Shown piece by piece: positions 26,517-35,841 of a stretch of 64,000 bases of DNA. A model generated the notes under the pieces. It was given only the letters and a program-made list of their open reading frames with translations, made no database searches and had not been told where the DNA came from. Where the stretch lies: the NCBI RefSeq assembly GCF_003352005.1, contig NZ_CP024848.1, forward strand, positions 2,675,001 through 2,739,000, written 5' to 3'. A program made the translations under genes and the position numbers. This stretch comes from Oceanobacillus zhaokaii (GTDB lineage Bacteria > Bacillota > Bacilli > Bacillales > Amphibacillaceae). The stretch's first letter is position 1, and each line of letters begins with the position of its first letter.

Positions 26517-27461
26517 TTAAGAAATCTCAATCAGTTCCTTTCTCTTTATTTCAATGTTTGTTAGCTCTCCGTCCATTTGCACTACTTCAGCTTCTAGTTT
26601 CCGAACAATACGCTCAACATTGGCTAATTGATTTCTCGCCTGCTTCAACGAATCTTGAATCCTCCCTTGTACCATCCAATCGGAAATAATATCATCAAAG
26701 AAAAAGTCTGCAAACTTAAGTAATCCGGAAATATCAATTTCTACATTGACAGTTTTATCCACATCGAGTAATTCCTTTTGAAAATGGCGCATACTCGACT
26801 GGGCATCATGAATTGCATTCGTTGCCTCATCAATATGACTATGCTTCACCATACTGGCAATTGCTCCTCCGCCAAATAAATCAAAGGTTCCCCACCCTGA
26901 TGCACTTTCGAGTGAAGTCACTGCATCTTCCAAATTACCTAGCGCAATGTTTCCTGCTTTTATTGCTTCAGCAAGCTCTAAAAGTGTTATTTGTATATCA
27001 TCTGCTTGCTCTGTTAGCTCGAATAATTTATTTGCTAAAGAAGAATTACTATTCTTAATCAGTTCTTCCTTTCTTTCAAGTAATTGTTCAAACTCCATTT
27101 CGATATCTCCAACACTTTGAATGTTACGCTCAAGCTGTGAAACTGATTTCGTAATTTCTGCTTTTGTTTTCTTGGCTTCTTTCAACTGGAGTTGAACCGC
27201 TATAACCTCCTGCTTTTCCTTCGTTAGCTTCTCTTCCTTTGAACCAAAAAAAGTTTGAAATAGACTTTTAAAACCAATCCGTTCTAACTTCTCAACATCT
27301 TTCATTTCAGCTGATAATTGTTTTTCCAAGGTAGATATTGAATGCTTAATCCCTGCTAGTTCTTTATGGTAATCTGCCAATTGTAGCTCCCATTTTTGCT
27401 TTTGACCAAGACTTCCCTTTATTTGCGCAAGCTGGATATTAAGATTATTTGAGTTATTCAT
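26517..27461 (-). CDS. uncharacterised coiled-coil protein
   Basis: A 314-residue soluble protein that I do not recognise. Residues about 10-150 and 245-314 are heptad-rich coiled coils (many Leu/Ile/Glu/Lys). The middle (about 155-235) holds a Gly/Ala-rich GWGTFDLFGGGAIASMVKH segment that could form a hairpin or membrane-touching loop. No signal peptide, catalytic motif or metal site is seen. GGGGGAA precedes the ATG. It stands alone. Confidence 0.7.
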   Translation of the reverse strand: MNNSNNLNIQLAQIKGSLGQKQKWELQLADYHKELAGIKHSISTLEKQLSAEMKDVEKLERIGFKSLFQTFFGSKEEKLTKEKQEVIAVQLQLKEAKKTKAEITKSVSQLERNIQSVGDIEMEFEQLLERKEELIKNSNSSLANKLFELTEQADDIQITLLELAEAIKAGNIALGNLEDAVTSLESASGWGTFDLFGGGAIASMVKHSHIDEATNAIHDAQSSMRHFQKELLDVDKTVNVEIDISGLLKFADFFFDDIISDWMVQGRIQDSLKQARNQLANVERIVRKLEAEVVQMDGELTNIEIKRKELIEIS

Positions 27462-27603
27462 CTGTTCTTCCCCCCGTTTTAAATCGTTACTTTCTACTAT
27501 TCTACTGGCAATTAGAATGTACTATTATAAGCAACAAACTCTGCAGAACGATTGTAACTTTCATACGGTTTCCTGCCACGAATAGTTTCATTAAATAAAA
27601 AAT

Positions 27604-27632
27604 AGTCAGCTCGGAGCAATATCCAAGCTGAC
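27604..27632 (-). terminator. terminator of the sppA-yteJ operon
   Basis: AGTCAGCT (27604-27611) pairs with AGCTGACT (27625-27632). On the minus strand it is followed by ATTTTTTATT. It lies 12 bases past the RDD gene. Confidence 0.88.
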
Positions 27633-27644
27633 TAATATTGATTT

Positions 27645-28112
27645 CTATTGATGTATAACTCTTGTGTCGCTAATCATATCATGTATCCCTTGCTTCTTAT
27701 CATCAAACGCGACAACTATATATAATAACTGTGCAATGAATAGTACACGATAAAAGAATCTGCCGACCAGTTCGCGAAAAACAATATCACTCCATTGCAG
27801 TGGCTGAAGATCCTTTCTAATTACTTTCAATCCAAAGATCATTTTACCTAATGTTTGCCCATAATATTTCGTCATTAATAAAAAGTATAAGTATAGAACA
27901 AGCACACTTATTATTCCTGCTAGGCTCCAATAGGCAATCCCAATTGGTTTCCCTCCGTTGATAAAATTAAGTGGGCTAAGAAGGATTCCATTGATACTGA
28001 ATACAATAACCATATCAGCTAAATATGCCCAAAACCGCATCCAAAATCCTGCATATCTTGTTGTATCGGCAGATGGTTTTGCTATATCATATTTTATTTG
28101 TTCTTCACTCAT
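27645..28112 (-). CDS. yteJ: RDD-family membrane protein YteJ
   Basis: A 155-residue RDD protein with three to four hydrophobic helices and the family's characteristic Asp-bearing segment (ADMVIVFS, about 33-40) and a KMIFGLKVIRKD stretch. It follows sppA by 18 bases. In B. subtilis the SppA-YteJ pair is tied to resistance against lantibiotics, with YteJ restraining the peptidase; the same arrangement here supports that reading. Confidence 0.86.
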   Translation of the reverse strand: MSEEQIKYDIAKPSADTTRYAGFWMRFWAYLADMVIVFSINGILLSPLNFINGGKPIGIAYWSLAGIISVLVLYLYFLLMTKYYGQTLGKMIFGLKVIRKDLQPLQWSDIVFRELVGRFFYRVLFIAQLLYIVVAFDDKKQGIHDMISDTRVIHQ

Positions 28113-28130
28113 AGCAGCATGTCATCCTCC

Positions 28131-29135
28131 TTATCTTGAATATAAGTACATTGCCCGTGGCGCATTTGCTTCTCTAAGCAGATTCTCAAGACCATCTAAT
28201 TCTGAAGAACCGCCAAATACACTCTGCATTGCTCCTCCTAAAAATCGGTTGAATTCAAATCCACTGGCATATTCGATTACAGTTGCGTCCGATAAACCTT
28301 GTTCCTCTTTCATCATTGAAATCGTATCATCTAATGTTCCTAATTCATCAACTAAGCCATTTTCCTTCGCCTGTGTTCCAGTATACACACGGCCATCTCC
28401 CAATTCTCTAACAGTCGATTCAGTCATTCCGCGACCGTCAACAATTACTTGAACGAATTCACCGTAAAGCTCATCAATCATTGTTTGAAGCAATGCTCTC
28501 TCTTCATCTGTCATCTCACGAGAGGCAGACATAATATCTTTGTACTCTCCACTTTTAATCGTGTTAAAATCGATGCCAACATTATCTGCAAGCTCCGCAT
28601 AATTTAATGCTTGCATAATAACACCAATTGATCCTGTTAAAGTAGCTGGATGGGCAACAATTTTTTCGGCAGGAGCGGAAATATAATATCCGCCAGATGC
28701 TGCAGTATTCCCCATTGATACATAGACTGGTTTTTCATAGTTTTGTTGAATGTTCATTATTTTTTCATGAATCTCCGCACTTTCTACAACTCCACCCCCT
28801 GGAGTGTTTACATCCAAGACGACAGCTTTAACAGCTTCATCTTCTGCAGCATGGTCTAATAAATCCAAGAATCGCTGATGACTATATGTCCCCGTATTTA
28901 ATACACTCGATCCGCTATCTTCCTGAATTACACCATTCAGTCTAAGCACTGCAATCTTGTCCAGACTAGTTCCTTGGTCAATAATCTCCTCACCGAAGTC
29001 TTCATTAAACGAACTAAATAAAGAATCAAAGTCTGTTGATGCAACGGTTGTACCGATTTGTGAAATTATCGAAACGATGAATAAACCAATTGCTATCCCT
29101 AGTGCGATCCAACGTTTTTTATTCAATATGTACAC
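28131..29135 (-). CDS. sppA: signal peptide peptidase SppA
   Basis: A 334-residue membrane-anchored S49 peptidase: one N-terminal helix (about 9-29), then the extracellular domain. The Ser-Lys dyad falls at S147 (in GNTAASGGYYIS) and K199 (in IKSGEYKD), the same numbers as in B. subtilis SppA. It degrades remnant signal peptides and misfolded proteins and helps resist lantibiotics. First gene of sppA-yteJ. Confidence 0.94.
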   Translation of the reverse strand: MYILNKKRWIALGIAIGLFIVSIISQIGTTVASTDFDSLFSSFNEDFGEEIIDQGTSLDKIAVLRLNGVIQEDSGSSVLNTGTYSHQRFLDLLDHAAEDEAVKAVVLDVNTPGGGVVESAEIHEKIMNIQQNYEKPVYVSMGNTAASGGYYISAPAEKIVAHPATLTGSIGVIMQALNYAELADNVGIDFNTIKSGEYKDIMSASREMTDEERALLQTMIDELYGEFVQVIVDGRGMTESTVRELGDGRVYTGTQAKENGLVDELGTLDDTISMMKEEQGLSDATVIEYASGFEFNRFLGGAMQSVFGGSSELDGLENLLREANAPRAMYLYSR

Positions 29136-29347
29136 CCCATGTTTATAAATTTATTTAAGGAAAGGACAATTATTTCCTCATTTCCTTCATTTTATTCATA
29201 CTGATCTCGATAAACAACTCTCGTACTACAAATATGATATTATTCGCTTCCAATTTTCTAATATTATCTAAGCACATCTGCAGTTCCTGAGTTTAGTTGA
29301 ATAATAGCAAATAAGTTACAGCTTTCTAAAATCATTCAAGTCAAACC

Positions 29348-30310
29348 CTAAGGCACAAGGATAATCTTCCCTAAGCTTTTTCTGCTTTCCAGAAATCGAT
29401 GTGCTTCAGCGCCATCTTTCAGATCAAATTTTGTTGGAGCCTTCACTTTTAACTTCCCTGCAATTATCCAGTCAAATAACTCCTTCGAACGGATTATTCT
29501 TTCTTCGCTGGAAGTTAATACATTCCATAAATCCCCACCGGTTAACGTCTTTGAGGTATCCATTAACATTCTAGGGTCCACAGGTATTGGGTCACCACCT
29601 GACATACCATAAAACACAACAGTACCTCCAATTTTTGTTGCATTAAAGCTCGCTGCTAAAGTTGAGCCAACGGATTCATATACAACATCCGCCCCTCCGT
29701 TTGTTATCTCTTTAATTTTTTCCGACCAATTCTCTTCATATAAATATACAAAATCTGCCCCTGCTTCATAGACTGTATTGGATTTTTCTACTGTTGAGGT
29801 TAGCCCAATAACTTTTCCACCTAATTGTTTCCCGATTTGAACCAGGTTTTGCCCAACACCACCAGCTGCTGCATGGACGAGAACAAAATCCCCCGGTTGT
29901 ATTTCATAACTGTCTTTAGTTAAGTATTGCGCAGTCAACCCTTGCAATAATATAGATGATGCAACTTCATATGTTATTTCATCAGGTAATGGAATTGTCT
30001 TTTCCAGTGGAACAGCAACGAATTCTGCGTTTGCAAATGGAACATCAGCAAAGGCAACCCTGTCACCAACATTTATATTAAATACATTAGAACCAACACT
30101 TTCGACGATTCCCGCACCCTCATATCCCAATATATATGGTGGATCACCAGCAAGATGATAATTTCCTTTTCTCCTATATATATCTGCAAAGTTCAGTCCA
30201 ATCGCCTTCATACGTACTAATATTTCATTTTCTTTTATCGTTGGATTCGAAATTTCTTGATACTGTAATACATCTGGTCCACCAAATTCTTCAAAAATAA
30301 GTGCTTTCAT
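29348..30310 (-). CDS. zinc-independent quinone oxidoreductase (MDR family)
   Basis: A 320-residue medium-chain dehydrogenase/reductase with the GroES-like N-terminal domain (YEGAGIVESVG, about 65-75) and a Rossmann domain with HAAAGGVGQNLVQIGKQLGG (about 148-167). It has no catalytic or structural zinc Cys cluster, placing it with NADPH:quinone reductases. GGAGTG precedes the ATG. Monocistronic; physiological substrate unknown. Confidence 0.88.
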   Translation of the reverse strand: MKALIFEEFGGPDVLQYQEISNPTIKENEILVRMKAIGLNFADIYRRKGNYHLAGDPPYILGYEGAGIVESVGSNVFNINVGDRVAFADVPFANAEFVAVPLEKTIPLPDEITYEVASSILLQGLTAQYLTKDSYEIQPGDFVLVHAAAGGVGQNLVQIGKQLGGKVIGLTSTVEKSNTVYEAGADFVYLYEENWSEKIKEITNGGADVVYESVGSTLAASFNATKIGGTVVFYGMSGGDPIPVDPRMLMDTSKTLTGGDLWNVLTSSEERIIRSKELFDWIIAGKLKVKAPTKFDLKDGAEAHRFLESRKSLGKIILVP

Positions 30311-30399
30311 TTACAACACACTCCTTGTGATAGTCCTTTAATGAAAGGTTATTTCATTATTTAGCTACAAGTAAATGGGATAGCTTTTTTCGTTAATCA

Positions 30400-30864
30400 T
30401 TACAGCTTTTTCCAAACTGCTTCATACACTTTTTTTAATGGCAAGTTATGGATTTCTGCAAGTTTACGGCAATCTTCATACTCAGGTGAGCTTTGAAAAA
30501 CCTCTTTATCATTGATTCCTTGTTTAACGGTTACAGTTCCCCATTCGGTTTCAACTTGAATAAACCGCCGTTCCATCCGATGTACTGTTATCGGATAATA
30601 GCGTATCCCTAATGTCGTTGTTTCCTTCAGTAAAATTCCCTTCATTTTATCGAGAGCTTGAACAGAGCAAAGTAATTGCAGCAATACTCCCGGTCGATTT
30701 TTCTTCATATAGATTGGTGTATAGAATACATCATTAGCACCTGCTTCAAAGAGACGGTCCATCACATAACCAAGCCATTCCCCAGAAATATCATCAAGAT
30801 TTACTTCCATTTTTATCATTTCTTCATCAATATGCTCATGATTCGGTGGATGTTTAGAAGTCAT
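30400..30864 (-). CDS. larC2: LarC2, C-terminal half of nickel insertase LarC
   Basis: A 154-residue protein equal to the C-terminal domain of LarC (MEVNLDDISGEWLGYVMDRL at about 20-39, then YMKKNRPGVLLQLLC). LarC inserts nickel into the pincer cofactor made by LarB and LarE. In Lactiplantibacillus plantarum larC1 and larC2 overlap and are joined by frameshifting. Here larB lies between them, so the halves must be separate chains. The start is ATG 30864 with GAGGGAAG upstream; an ORF extension to 30903 would begin inside a hairpin. Confidence 0.88.
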   Translation of the reverse strand: MTSKHPPNHEHIDEEMIKMEVNLDDISGEWLGYVMDRLFEAGANDVFYTPIYMKKNRPGVLLQLLCSVQALDKMKGILLKETTTLGIRYYPITVHRMERRFIQVETEWGTVTVKQGINDKEVFQSSPEYEDCRKLAEIHNLPLKKVYEAVWKKL

Positions 30865-30894
30865 GTTGCGTCTTCCCTCTTTCTTAGAAAAATT

Positions 30895-30924
30895 GGCTGT
30901 CACCGTAGACTTTTGGTGACAGCC
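30895..30924 (-). terminator. terminator-like hairpin between larB and larC2
   Basis: A perfect ten-pair stem, GGCTGTCACC (30895-30904) against GGTGACAGCC (30915-30924), with a ten-base loop. On the minus strand it is followed by AATTTTTC. It fits an intrinsic terminator or attenuator inside the operon, ahead of larC2. Confidence 0.75.
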
Positions 30925-30957
30925 TTTGTTGGACTTATGTTACTACATACTAAAATT

Positions 30958-31704
30958 TCATTTTTTATTCCGTGCTAACTGATCAATTAATACAGCACTA
31001 TATGCACCACCGAAGCCATTATCAATGTTTACAACACTAATGCCGCTTGCACAGGAATTCAACATCGTTAGCAATGCCGATAACCCGTGGAAATTCGCAC
31101 CATACCCTACACTTGTCGGTACGGCAATAACCGGATGTGATACAAGTCCACCGACAACACTTGGCAGCGCACCTTCCATTCCTGCTACAACAACAGAAAC
31201 CGATGCTTTTTGTATTTCTTCGGCATGATCAAGCAGGCGATGAATTCCAGCTACTCCAACATCATAAAAACGTTTAACATTACTTCCGAGAACCTCAGCA
31301 GTTATTGCTGCCTCTTCTGCAACACGTAAATCAGATGTACCTGCACAGAGTACTGCAATAAAGCTGTCTGATTCATCCACATGCTTTTGCTCTGTTTTCC
31401 AATATAGAATTTCTGCTACTTGATGATAGATGAATTCTGGATGGACTTCGAGCACCTTGCTCGCCTTCTCTTCGGAAATTCTTGTAATTAGAACATCATT
31501 TTGCTTCGCCTTAATCGCTTCAAGGATCGCAATGATTTGTTCCACCGACTTTCCTTCCCCATAAATTATTTCTGGGAATCCTTGCCGCTTCTGCCGGTGA
31601 TGGTCCACTTTGGCAAACCCTAGATCCTCATATGTAGCTAATGCTTTCTTTGCTTCTTCAATCGACAAAGAACCTGCTTGTACTAGTTTTAATATATCAT
31701 CCAT
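30958..31704 (-). CDS. larB: LarB, pyridinium-3,5-biscarboxylate mononucleotide synthase
   Basis: A 248-residue LarB. The N-terminal segment (about 1-100) ends in the conserved VDHHRQKRQGFPEIIYGEGK (34-53), and the C-terminal two-thirds is the PurE-like AIR-carboxylase fold with VAGMEGALPSVVGGL and ALLTMLNSCASG. LarB carboxylates and hydrolyses nicotinic acid adenine dinucleotide in the first step of nickel-pincer nucleotide synthesis. AAGAGGTGG precedes the ATG. It sits 57 bases after larC1. Confidence 0.94.
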   Translation of the reverse strand: MDDILKLVQAGSLSIEEAKKALATYEDLGFAKVDHHRQKRQGFPEIIYGEGKSVEQIIAILEAIKAKQNDVLITRISEEKASKVLEVHPEFIYHQVAEILYWKTEQKHVDESDSFIAVLCAGTSDLRVAEEAAITAEVLGSNVKRFYDVGVAGIHRLLDHAEEIQKASVSVVVAGMEGALPSVVGGLVSHPVIAVPTSVGYGANFHGLSALLTMLNSCASGISVVNIDNGFGGAYSAVLIDQLARNKK

Positions 31705-31761
31705 CTATTTTCCACCTCTTGCTTCTTTGATTCACCGATGAAGATTTACACTTCAACGGTA

Positions 31762-32625
31762 CTATTCTCCAATCATTACGCGTAATACATTTGGGTGATT
31801 GGGAAAGCTTTTCGTTCCTGCACCATAGCCAATACTTGTAACACTCATTGCTGGAAATGTACCATACTCTGTTGCGAGTACTGCTGCAATTGCTGCACCA
31901 GTTGGCGTTGTCAGTTCTGATTTCAACTCACTTTTCGCAAGTGGCACACCACGTAAAATTTCCAATGTTGCTGGCGCTGGCACTGGATATACCCCATGGT
32001 CTATGTGAATATGACCTGACCCTGTTGGAACTGGTGCAGATTTAATTCCATCTACTCCAAGCTGTTCAATTAAAATTGCTGTCCCAACAATATCAATAAT
32101 AGAGTCCACTGCACCAACTTCATGAAAATGAACATCGGCTAATGGCACACCATGGATTTTACCCTCTGCTTCGCCAATTTTTTTAAACATATTTAATGCC
32201 ATCTCTTCTACTTTTTCCGAGTAGCCTGCTTGTTCAATCAACTGAACAATATCACGGTATGCACGGTGATGATGTCCGTGATTATGTGAATGGTCATGAT
32301 CATGTGTATGTGTATGACTATGTTCATGATCGTGCGTATGTACATGGGCCTCGTGATCACCGTGTTCCCCTGCGTGCACATAATCACCATGGTCGTGCGT
32401 ATGCGTGTGATCTTGTATCATTTCATTTCCCAGCACAACATCAAACTTTGTACTTGTTATCCCATTTTTTACAACCTTGCTTATTTTGAGTTCATATTCA
32501 TCATCTATTTGTAATTTTTTTAATTCCTCTTCTAAGTGCTCGAAATCTCCGCCTGCATCAAGGAGCGCACCTATTGTCATATCTCCGCTTAAACCAGAAA
32601 AGCAATCCAAATAAAGAATTTTCAT
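31762..32625 (-). CDS. larC1: LarC1, N-terminal half of nickel insertase LarC
   Basis: A 287-residue LarC N-terminal domain that begins MKILYLDCFSGLSGDMTIGA and contains ADVHFHEVGAVDSIIDI (about 167-183) and TPTGAAIAAVLA. A dense His-rich insertion (about 75-120, repeated H-T-H-D-H units) is a plausible nickel or zinc reservoir; similar stretches occur in other LarC proteins. It ends normally at a stop with no larC2 frame behind it. AAGGAG precedes the ATG. Confidence 0.92.
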   Translation of the reverse strand: MKILYLDCFSGLSGDMTIGALLDAGGDFEHLEEELKKLQIDDEYELKISKVVKNGITSTKFDVVLGNEMIQDHTHTHDHGDYVHAGEHGDHEAHVHTHDHEHSHTHTHDHDHSHNHGHHHRAYRDIVQLIEQAGYSEKVEEMALNMFKKIGEAEGKIHGVPLADVHFHEVGAVDSIIDIVGTAILIEQLGVDGIKSAPVPTGSGHIHIDHGVYPVPAPATLEILRGVPLAKSELKSELTTPTGAAIAAVLATEYGTFPAMSVTSIGYGAGTKSFPNHPNVLRVMIGE

Positions 32626-32724
32626 GTTCGTACTCCTTAGATTTAATGTGTCCTTTACAATATTGAATTATATCAGATAATCCATTCGCAACCTATCAAA
32701 TGGGTTTCATTCTTAAATGAAAAA

Positions 32725-32750
32725 AACCGGGAAGTTATAACCCCCCGGTT
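32725..32750 (-). terminator. terminator after larE
   Basis: AACCGGG (32725-32731) pairs with CCCGGTT (32744-32750). On the minus strand a run of T follows. It lies about 105 bases downstream of larE, past repeat copy B, and so separates larE from larC1-larB-larC2. Confidence 0.8.
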
Positions 32751-32838
32751 AGAAAACTAAGGCATAGCCATGCCTTTTAGCGACGGCCTTAGTTGCACTT
32801 TTGCACTGAGAAATTACTATACTTTCTCATCTGCCAAA
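32750..32838 (-). repeat. dispersed two-hairpin element, copy B
   Basis: Hairpin 1 is TGAGAAA (32807-32813) with TTTCTCA (32823-32829); relative to the TAAGAAA/TTTCTTA of copies A and C both arms changed together. Hairpin 2 is AACTAAGGC (32755-32763) with GCCTTAGTT (32786-32794), a perfect nine-base pair. It starts 17 bases after the larE stop on the minus strand. Confidence 0.82.
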
Positions 32839-32854
32839 ATACATTTAATTTCAA

Positions 32855-33694
32855 TTAAGCATTTGCAGCCATTTTTTGTTCTGCTAATTCAGGAAGAACT
32901 TCATTCATGCTTCCTGAACGGTACCCACGAAGGTCAACAGATACATAGTCGAATCCTAGTGATACAAGTTTATTTTGAATTTCTTCACGCTTCATTAAAA
33001 GATCTGCAATCTTATCTGCCGCAACTTCAATTCGTGCCACATTATCATGATAACGTACGCGAACAGAAGCAAAGCCGATACGAGCTAAGTAAAGTTCCGC
33101 TTCGTTTACTTGATTTACTTTTTGTTTATCAAGTGCAGTACCATAAGGGAATCTAGATGCTAAACTGCATGAAGCAAGTTTATTCCATACTGGAAGATCT
33201 AATTCTTTTGCAAGCTCACGAACTTCGGTTTTATAAATATTTGCTTCCTGTAATACACTGCGGATTCCTTCTTCTGTTCTAGCTTTTAGTCCTGGACGGA
33301 AATCTTCTTCATCATCCATGATCATGCCATCTAAAACATACGGGTAGTCTAATTCTTCCGCTAATTTATTTAAATGTGTGTAAAGTAATTTTTTGCTGTA
33401 ATACCAGCTTTCTGTTTGGTTAGCTACGATATTTGCATCTTCAAGTTCCTTAATTTCCGTTTTAAGAACAGCAACACCCATATCCTCTGCTAGCTTAACA
33501 GCAGCATCAAATTCGGAATCACGGTATAATTCTGATGCAACAACAACAGCTAATACTTGATCTCCAAGTTCTTGCTGCGCTCTTTTCAAGACAACAGCAC
33601 TATCAACACCGCCAGAAAACGCAACCATTACACGGCCCATATCTTGCAGTATTTCACCTAATTGATTATTTTTATTACGGGTTACTTCATTCAT
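32855..33694 (-). CDS. larE: LarE, ATP-dependent sacrificial sulfur transferase
   Basis: A 279-residue PP-loop ATPase with AFSGGVDSA (about 25-33) and Cys176 in ASCSLASR; 176 is also the number of the sacrificial cysteine in L. plantarum LarE. The enzyme adenylylates the pyridinium dicarboxylate and donates Cys sulfur, leaving dehydroalanine. The start at ATG 33694 has GAGGTG six bases upstream; the longer frame to 33829 adds a non-family Asn/Lys-rich stretch. It is separated from larC1 by repeat copy B and a terminator. No larA (lactate racemase) is in the window. Confidence 0.93.
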   Translation of the reverse strand: MNEVTRNKNNQLGEILQDMGRVMVAFSGGVDSAVVLKRAQQELGDQVLAVVVASELYRDSEFDAAVKLAEDMGVAVLKTEIKELEDANIVANQTESWYYSKKLLYTHLNKLAEELDYPYVLDGMIMDDEEDFRPGLKARTEEGIRSVLQEANIYKTEVRELAKELDLPVWNKLASCSLASRFPYGTALDKQKVNQVNEAELYLARIGFASVRVRYHDNVARIEVAADKIADLLMKREEIQNKLVSLGFDYVSVDLRGYRSGSMNEVLPELAEQKMAANA

Positions 33695-34222
33695 TCCATT
33701 CACCTCATCTTCCCTAAAATAGGGGAATTTGACTTCTTTATTATTCAATAAAGAATCTAGTAGATTATACTTGATATTTTTATTATAGCACTTATTGAAC
33801 AAAAAAACGATAAATGAAGCCCTTTTCATTTAACTTCATTATAAGAGTATTAATAAATTGCTAAGAAGACCAGCGATCAAGAAAACGTATTTAAAACATG
33901 ACCAAGCAAAAAATAAACCACAAGACAAATTACATCCTGATTTTAATCAAAATGTCAAAACGCTCCGTAGAGTATTTAAGACTACAACCATGTATTTTCA
34001 ACTCGATGAAACAACAGAGTAAACAAGTATTTGATGATTTGATATTCTTCGTCCGGACCATTGGGGACTTAAATCTTAACACCTATGGAGTAAGATTAGG
34101 GACATGGAGACGGGTTTGAACGGACCCATATCCTGTAAAATAGTTATATCGTTGGATTGTTTTAACTATTTTAAATTGATAGTCTATTAATGTAAATAGT
34201 TTACTATAAAAGGAGGAGTATA
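33695..34222. other. intergenic region, larE to subtilisin gene
   Basis: About 530 bases with no convincing gene; a 73-codon plus-strand frame at 33898-34119 has no ribosome binding site or recognisable content. Just before the subtilisin gene is an inverted repeat (AAAATAGTTA 34137-34146, TAACTATTTT 34163-34172) that may be an operator. Confidence 0.5.
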
Positions 34223-35527
34223 ATGAGTAGCAGAAAAAAAGTATGGTTTGAAGATGCTGCACGTAAACTTGACCCTGGCTTAGTGGAACAATTGCGGAAT
34301 TCCCGGAAAGTAAACCAGAATGTAACCAGCAACAATGAAATCCCCATCATCGTTTATTTGAAAGATAATTGTAATCAAGACAAAAAAGACGATCTCCTAA
34401 AAGCATGCAATGCTGACTCCCATAACAAACTCAGTAAAGAACTACGCAGTATAAATGGCCTGAAGGGAAACTTAACACCTGATAATATAAAACAAATTAA
34501 AGACCATGAAGCAGTAGAACGGATTTTTTACGACCGGATAGTAACTTCCTGTCTCGATATTGCCTGTGAACAAATAGGAGCTGTTAATGTGAGAGAGCAG
34601 CTTAATTTAACAGGAAATGGCGTTACGATTGCAGTCATAGATACAGGTGTCCATCCACATGAAGACTTGACGAGTCCAACAAATAGAATTATAGCTTTTC
34701 AGGATTTTATCAACGGGGAAAGTGAGCCCTATGATGATAACGGGCATGGAACACATTGTGCTGGTGATGCTGCTGGTAATGGAAGCCTCTCTAATGGAAA
34801 ATATATGGGCCCAGCGCCAGAAGCCTCTATCATTGGAATAAAGGTTTTAGATAAACAAGGAAGTGGCAGGCTATCAACGATAATTGAAGGTTTAGAATGG
34901 TGTATCGATCATAAAGAAGAGTACAATATACGGATCATTTCCCTTTCGCTCGGAGCCCCTGCCTATGAATCTTTTAGGGAGGATCCATTGTCACTAGCTG
35001 CTCAAGCTGCGTGGCATCAAGGAATTGTTGTATGTGCTGCTGCTGGGAATAGTGGCCCTGCTGCAGCAACTATCAGTACCCCAGCAATCGACCCTTTTAT
35101 CATAACAGTTGGATCAACTGATGATCTAAACACGTTAGAGCGTACAGATGATCTTATAGCAGATTATTCTAGTAGAGGTCCTACAATTGATTCGCTGATT
35201 AAGCCGGATATTTATGCACCAGGTACAAATATTATATCCTTGTTAGCTCCTGATTCAGCGATTGAATCTCAATTACCAGAGATGATTATCGATGAAAATT
35301 ATATCCAATTGTCTGGTACATCTATGGCAACACCAATTTGCGCAGGGATCATTGCCCTTATGCTGGAAGCTAATCCGAATCTCAGTCCAAATGATATTAA
35401 GAGCATCCTAAAAGCGACTTCTCACCCAACACTTGACGATATATGGGGATATATTGAAGCAGAGAGTGCCGCCCGTATGGCAAAAAGTTATCTTCGAATT
35501 CCAACTGAATCAGTACAGGGAAGCTAA
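34223..35527 (+). CDS. intracellular subtilisin-like serine protease (AprX type)
   Basis: A 434-residue S8 protease. The catalytic triad is D140 (AVIDTGVHPHE), H175 (NGHGTHCAGD) and S367 (SGTSMATP), and the oxyanion Asn lies in AAAGNSGPA (about 272-280). The first 110 residues look like a propeptide/inhibitor domain, but no signal peptide is present, so it should be cytoplasmic, like B. subtilis AprX (442 residues). GGAGGAG precedes the ATG. A strong terminator follows. Role unknown; possibly stationary phase or sporulation. Confidence 0.87.
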   Translation: MSSRKKVWFEDAARKLDPGLVEQLRNSRKVNQNVTSNNEIPIIVYLKDNCNQDKKDDLLKACNADSHNKLSKELRSINGLKGNLTPDNIKQIKDHEAVERIFYDRIVTSCLDIACEQIGAVNVREQLNLTGNGVTIAVIDTGVHPHEDLTSPTNRIIAFQDFINGESEPYDDNGHGTHCAGDAAGNGSLSNGKYMGPAPEASIIGIKVLDKQGSGRLSTIIEGLEWCIDHKEEYNIRIISLSLGAPAYESFREDPLSLAAQAAWHQGIVVCAAAGNSGPAAATISTPAIDPFIITVGSTDDLNTLERTDDLIADYSSRGPTIDSLIKPDIYAPGTNIISLLAPDSAIESQLPEMIIDENYIQLSGTSMATPICAGIIALMLEANPNLSPNDIKSILKATSHPTLDDIWGYIEAESAARMAKSYLRIPTESVQGS

Positions 35528-35532
35528 GCTCA

Positions 35533-35567
35533 AGCAAAAGGGAGAACAAAAAGTTCTCCCTTTTGCT
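35533..35567 (+). terminator. terminator of the subtilisin gene
   Basis: A perfect 15-pair stem (arms 35533-35547 and 35553-35567) with an AAAAA loop and an ATTTTAT tail. The following 270 bases up to the RsoA-like stop show no gene or clear signal. Confidence 0.92.
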
Positions 35568-35841
35568 ATTTTATAATATGGAAGGAAGAGAGTTAGTTTG
35601 TTCCATGGAGATCATTGTGGAAGTTAGTAGACCTGTACAATTTTAATGAAAAGGATAGACGGCTAGAGAAATTAAGGGGCATTTAAACTCGTTTTCACAA
35701 TCATTATGTAGCCGTCCCCTAATAAGGAAACGGGCTATATCATAAGATAAAAATTAAAAACGAAATAAATTGCTTTTAATAGTACAGTATATTAAAACTC
35801 ATCCTAATAGAAATTATCATACTTATGTGATTCCGCATAAG

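Noticed and set aside
31848..32514. Plus-strand frames rich in His/Tyr/Val across larC1
   Set aside because: Produced by the antisense of the repeated His/Asp codons in LarC1.
33154..33181. Apparent shift of the sacrificial Cys in LarE (ASCSLASR)
   Set aside because: At first it seemed one residue out of place, but with the start at 33694 the Cys is number 176, as in L. plantarum LarE.
33898..34119. 73-codon plus-strand frame before the subtilisin gene
   Set aside because: No ribosome binding site, no recognisable domain, ends before the real promoter region.
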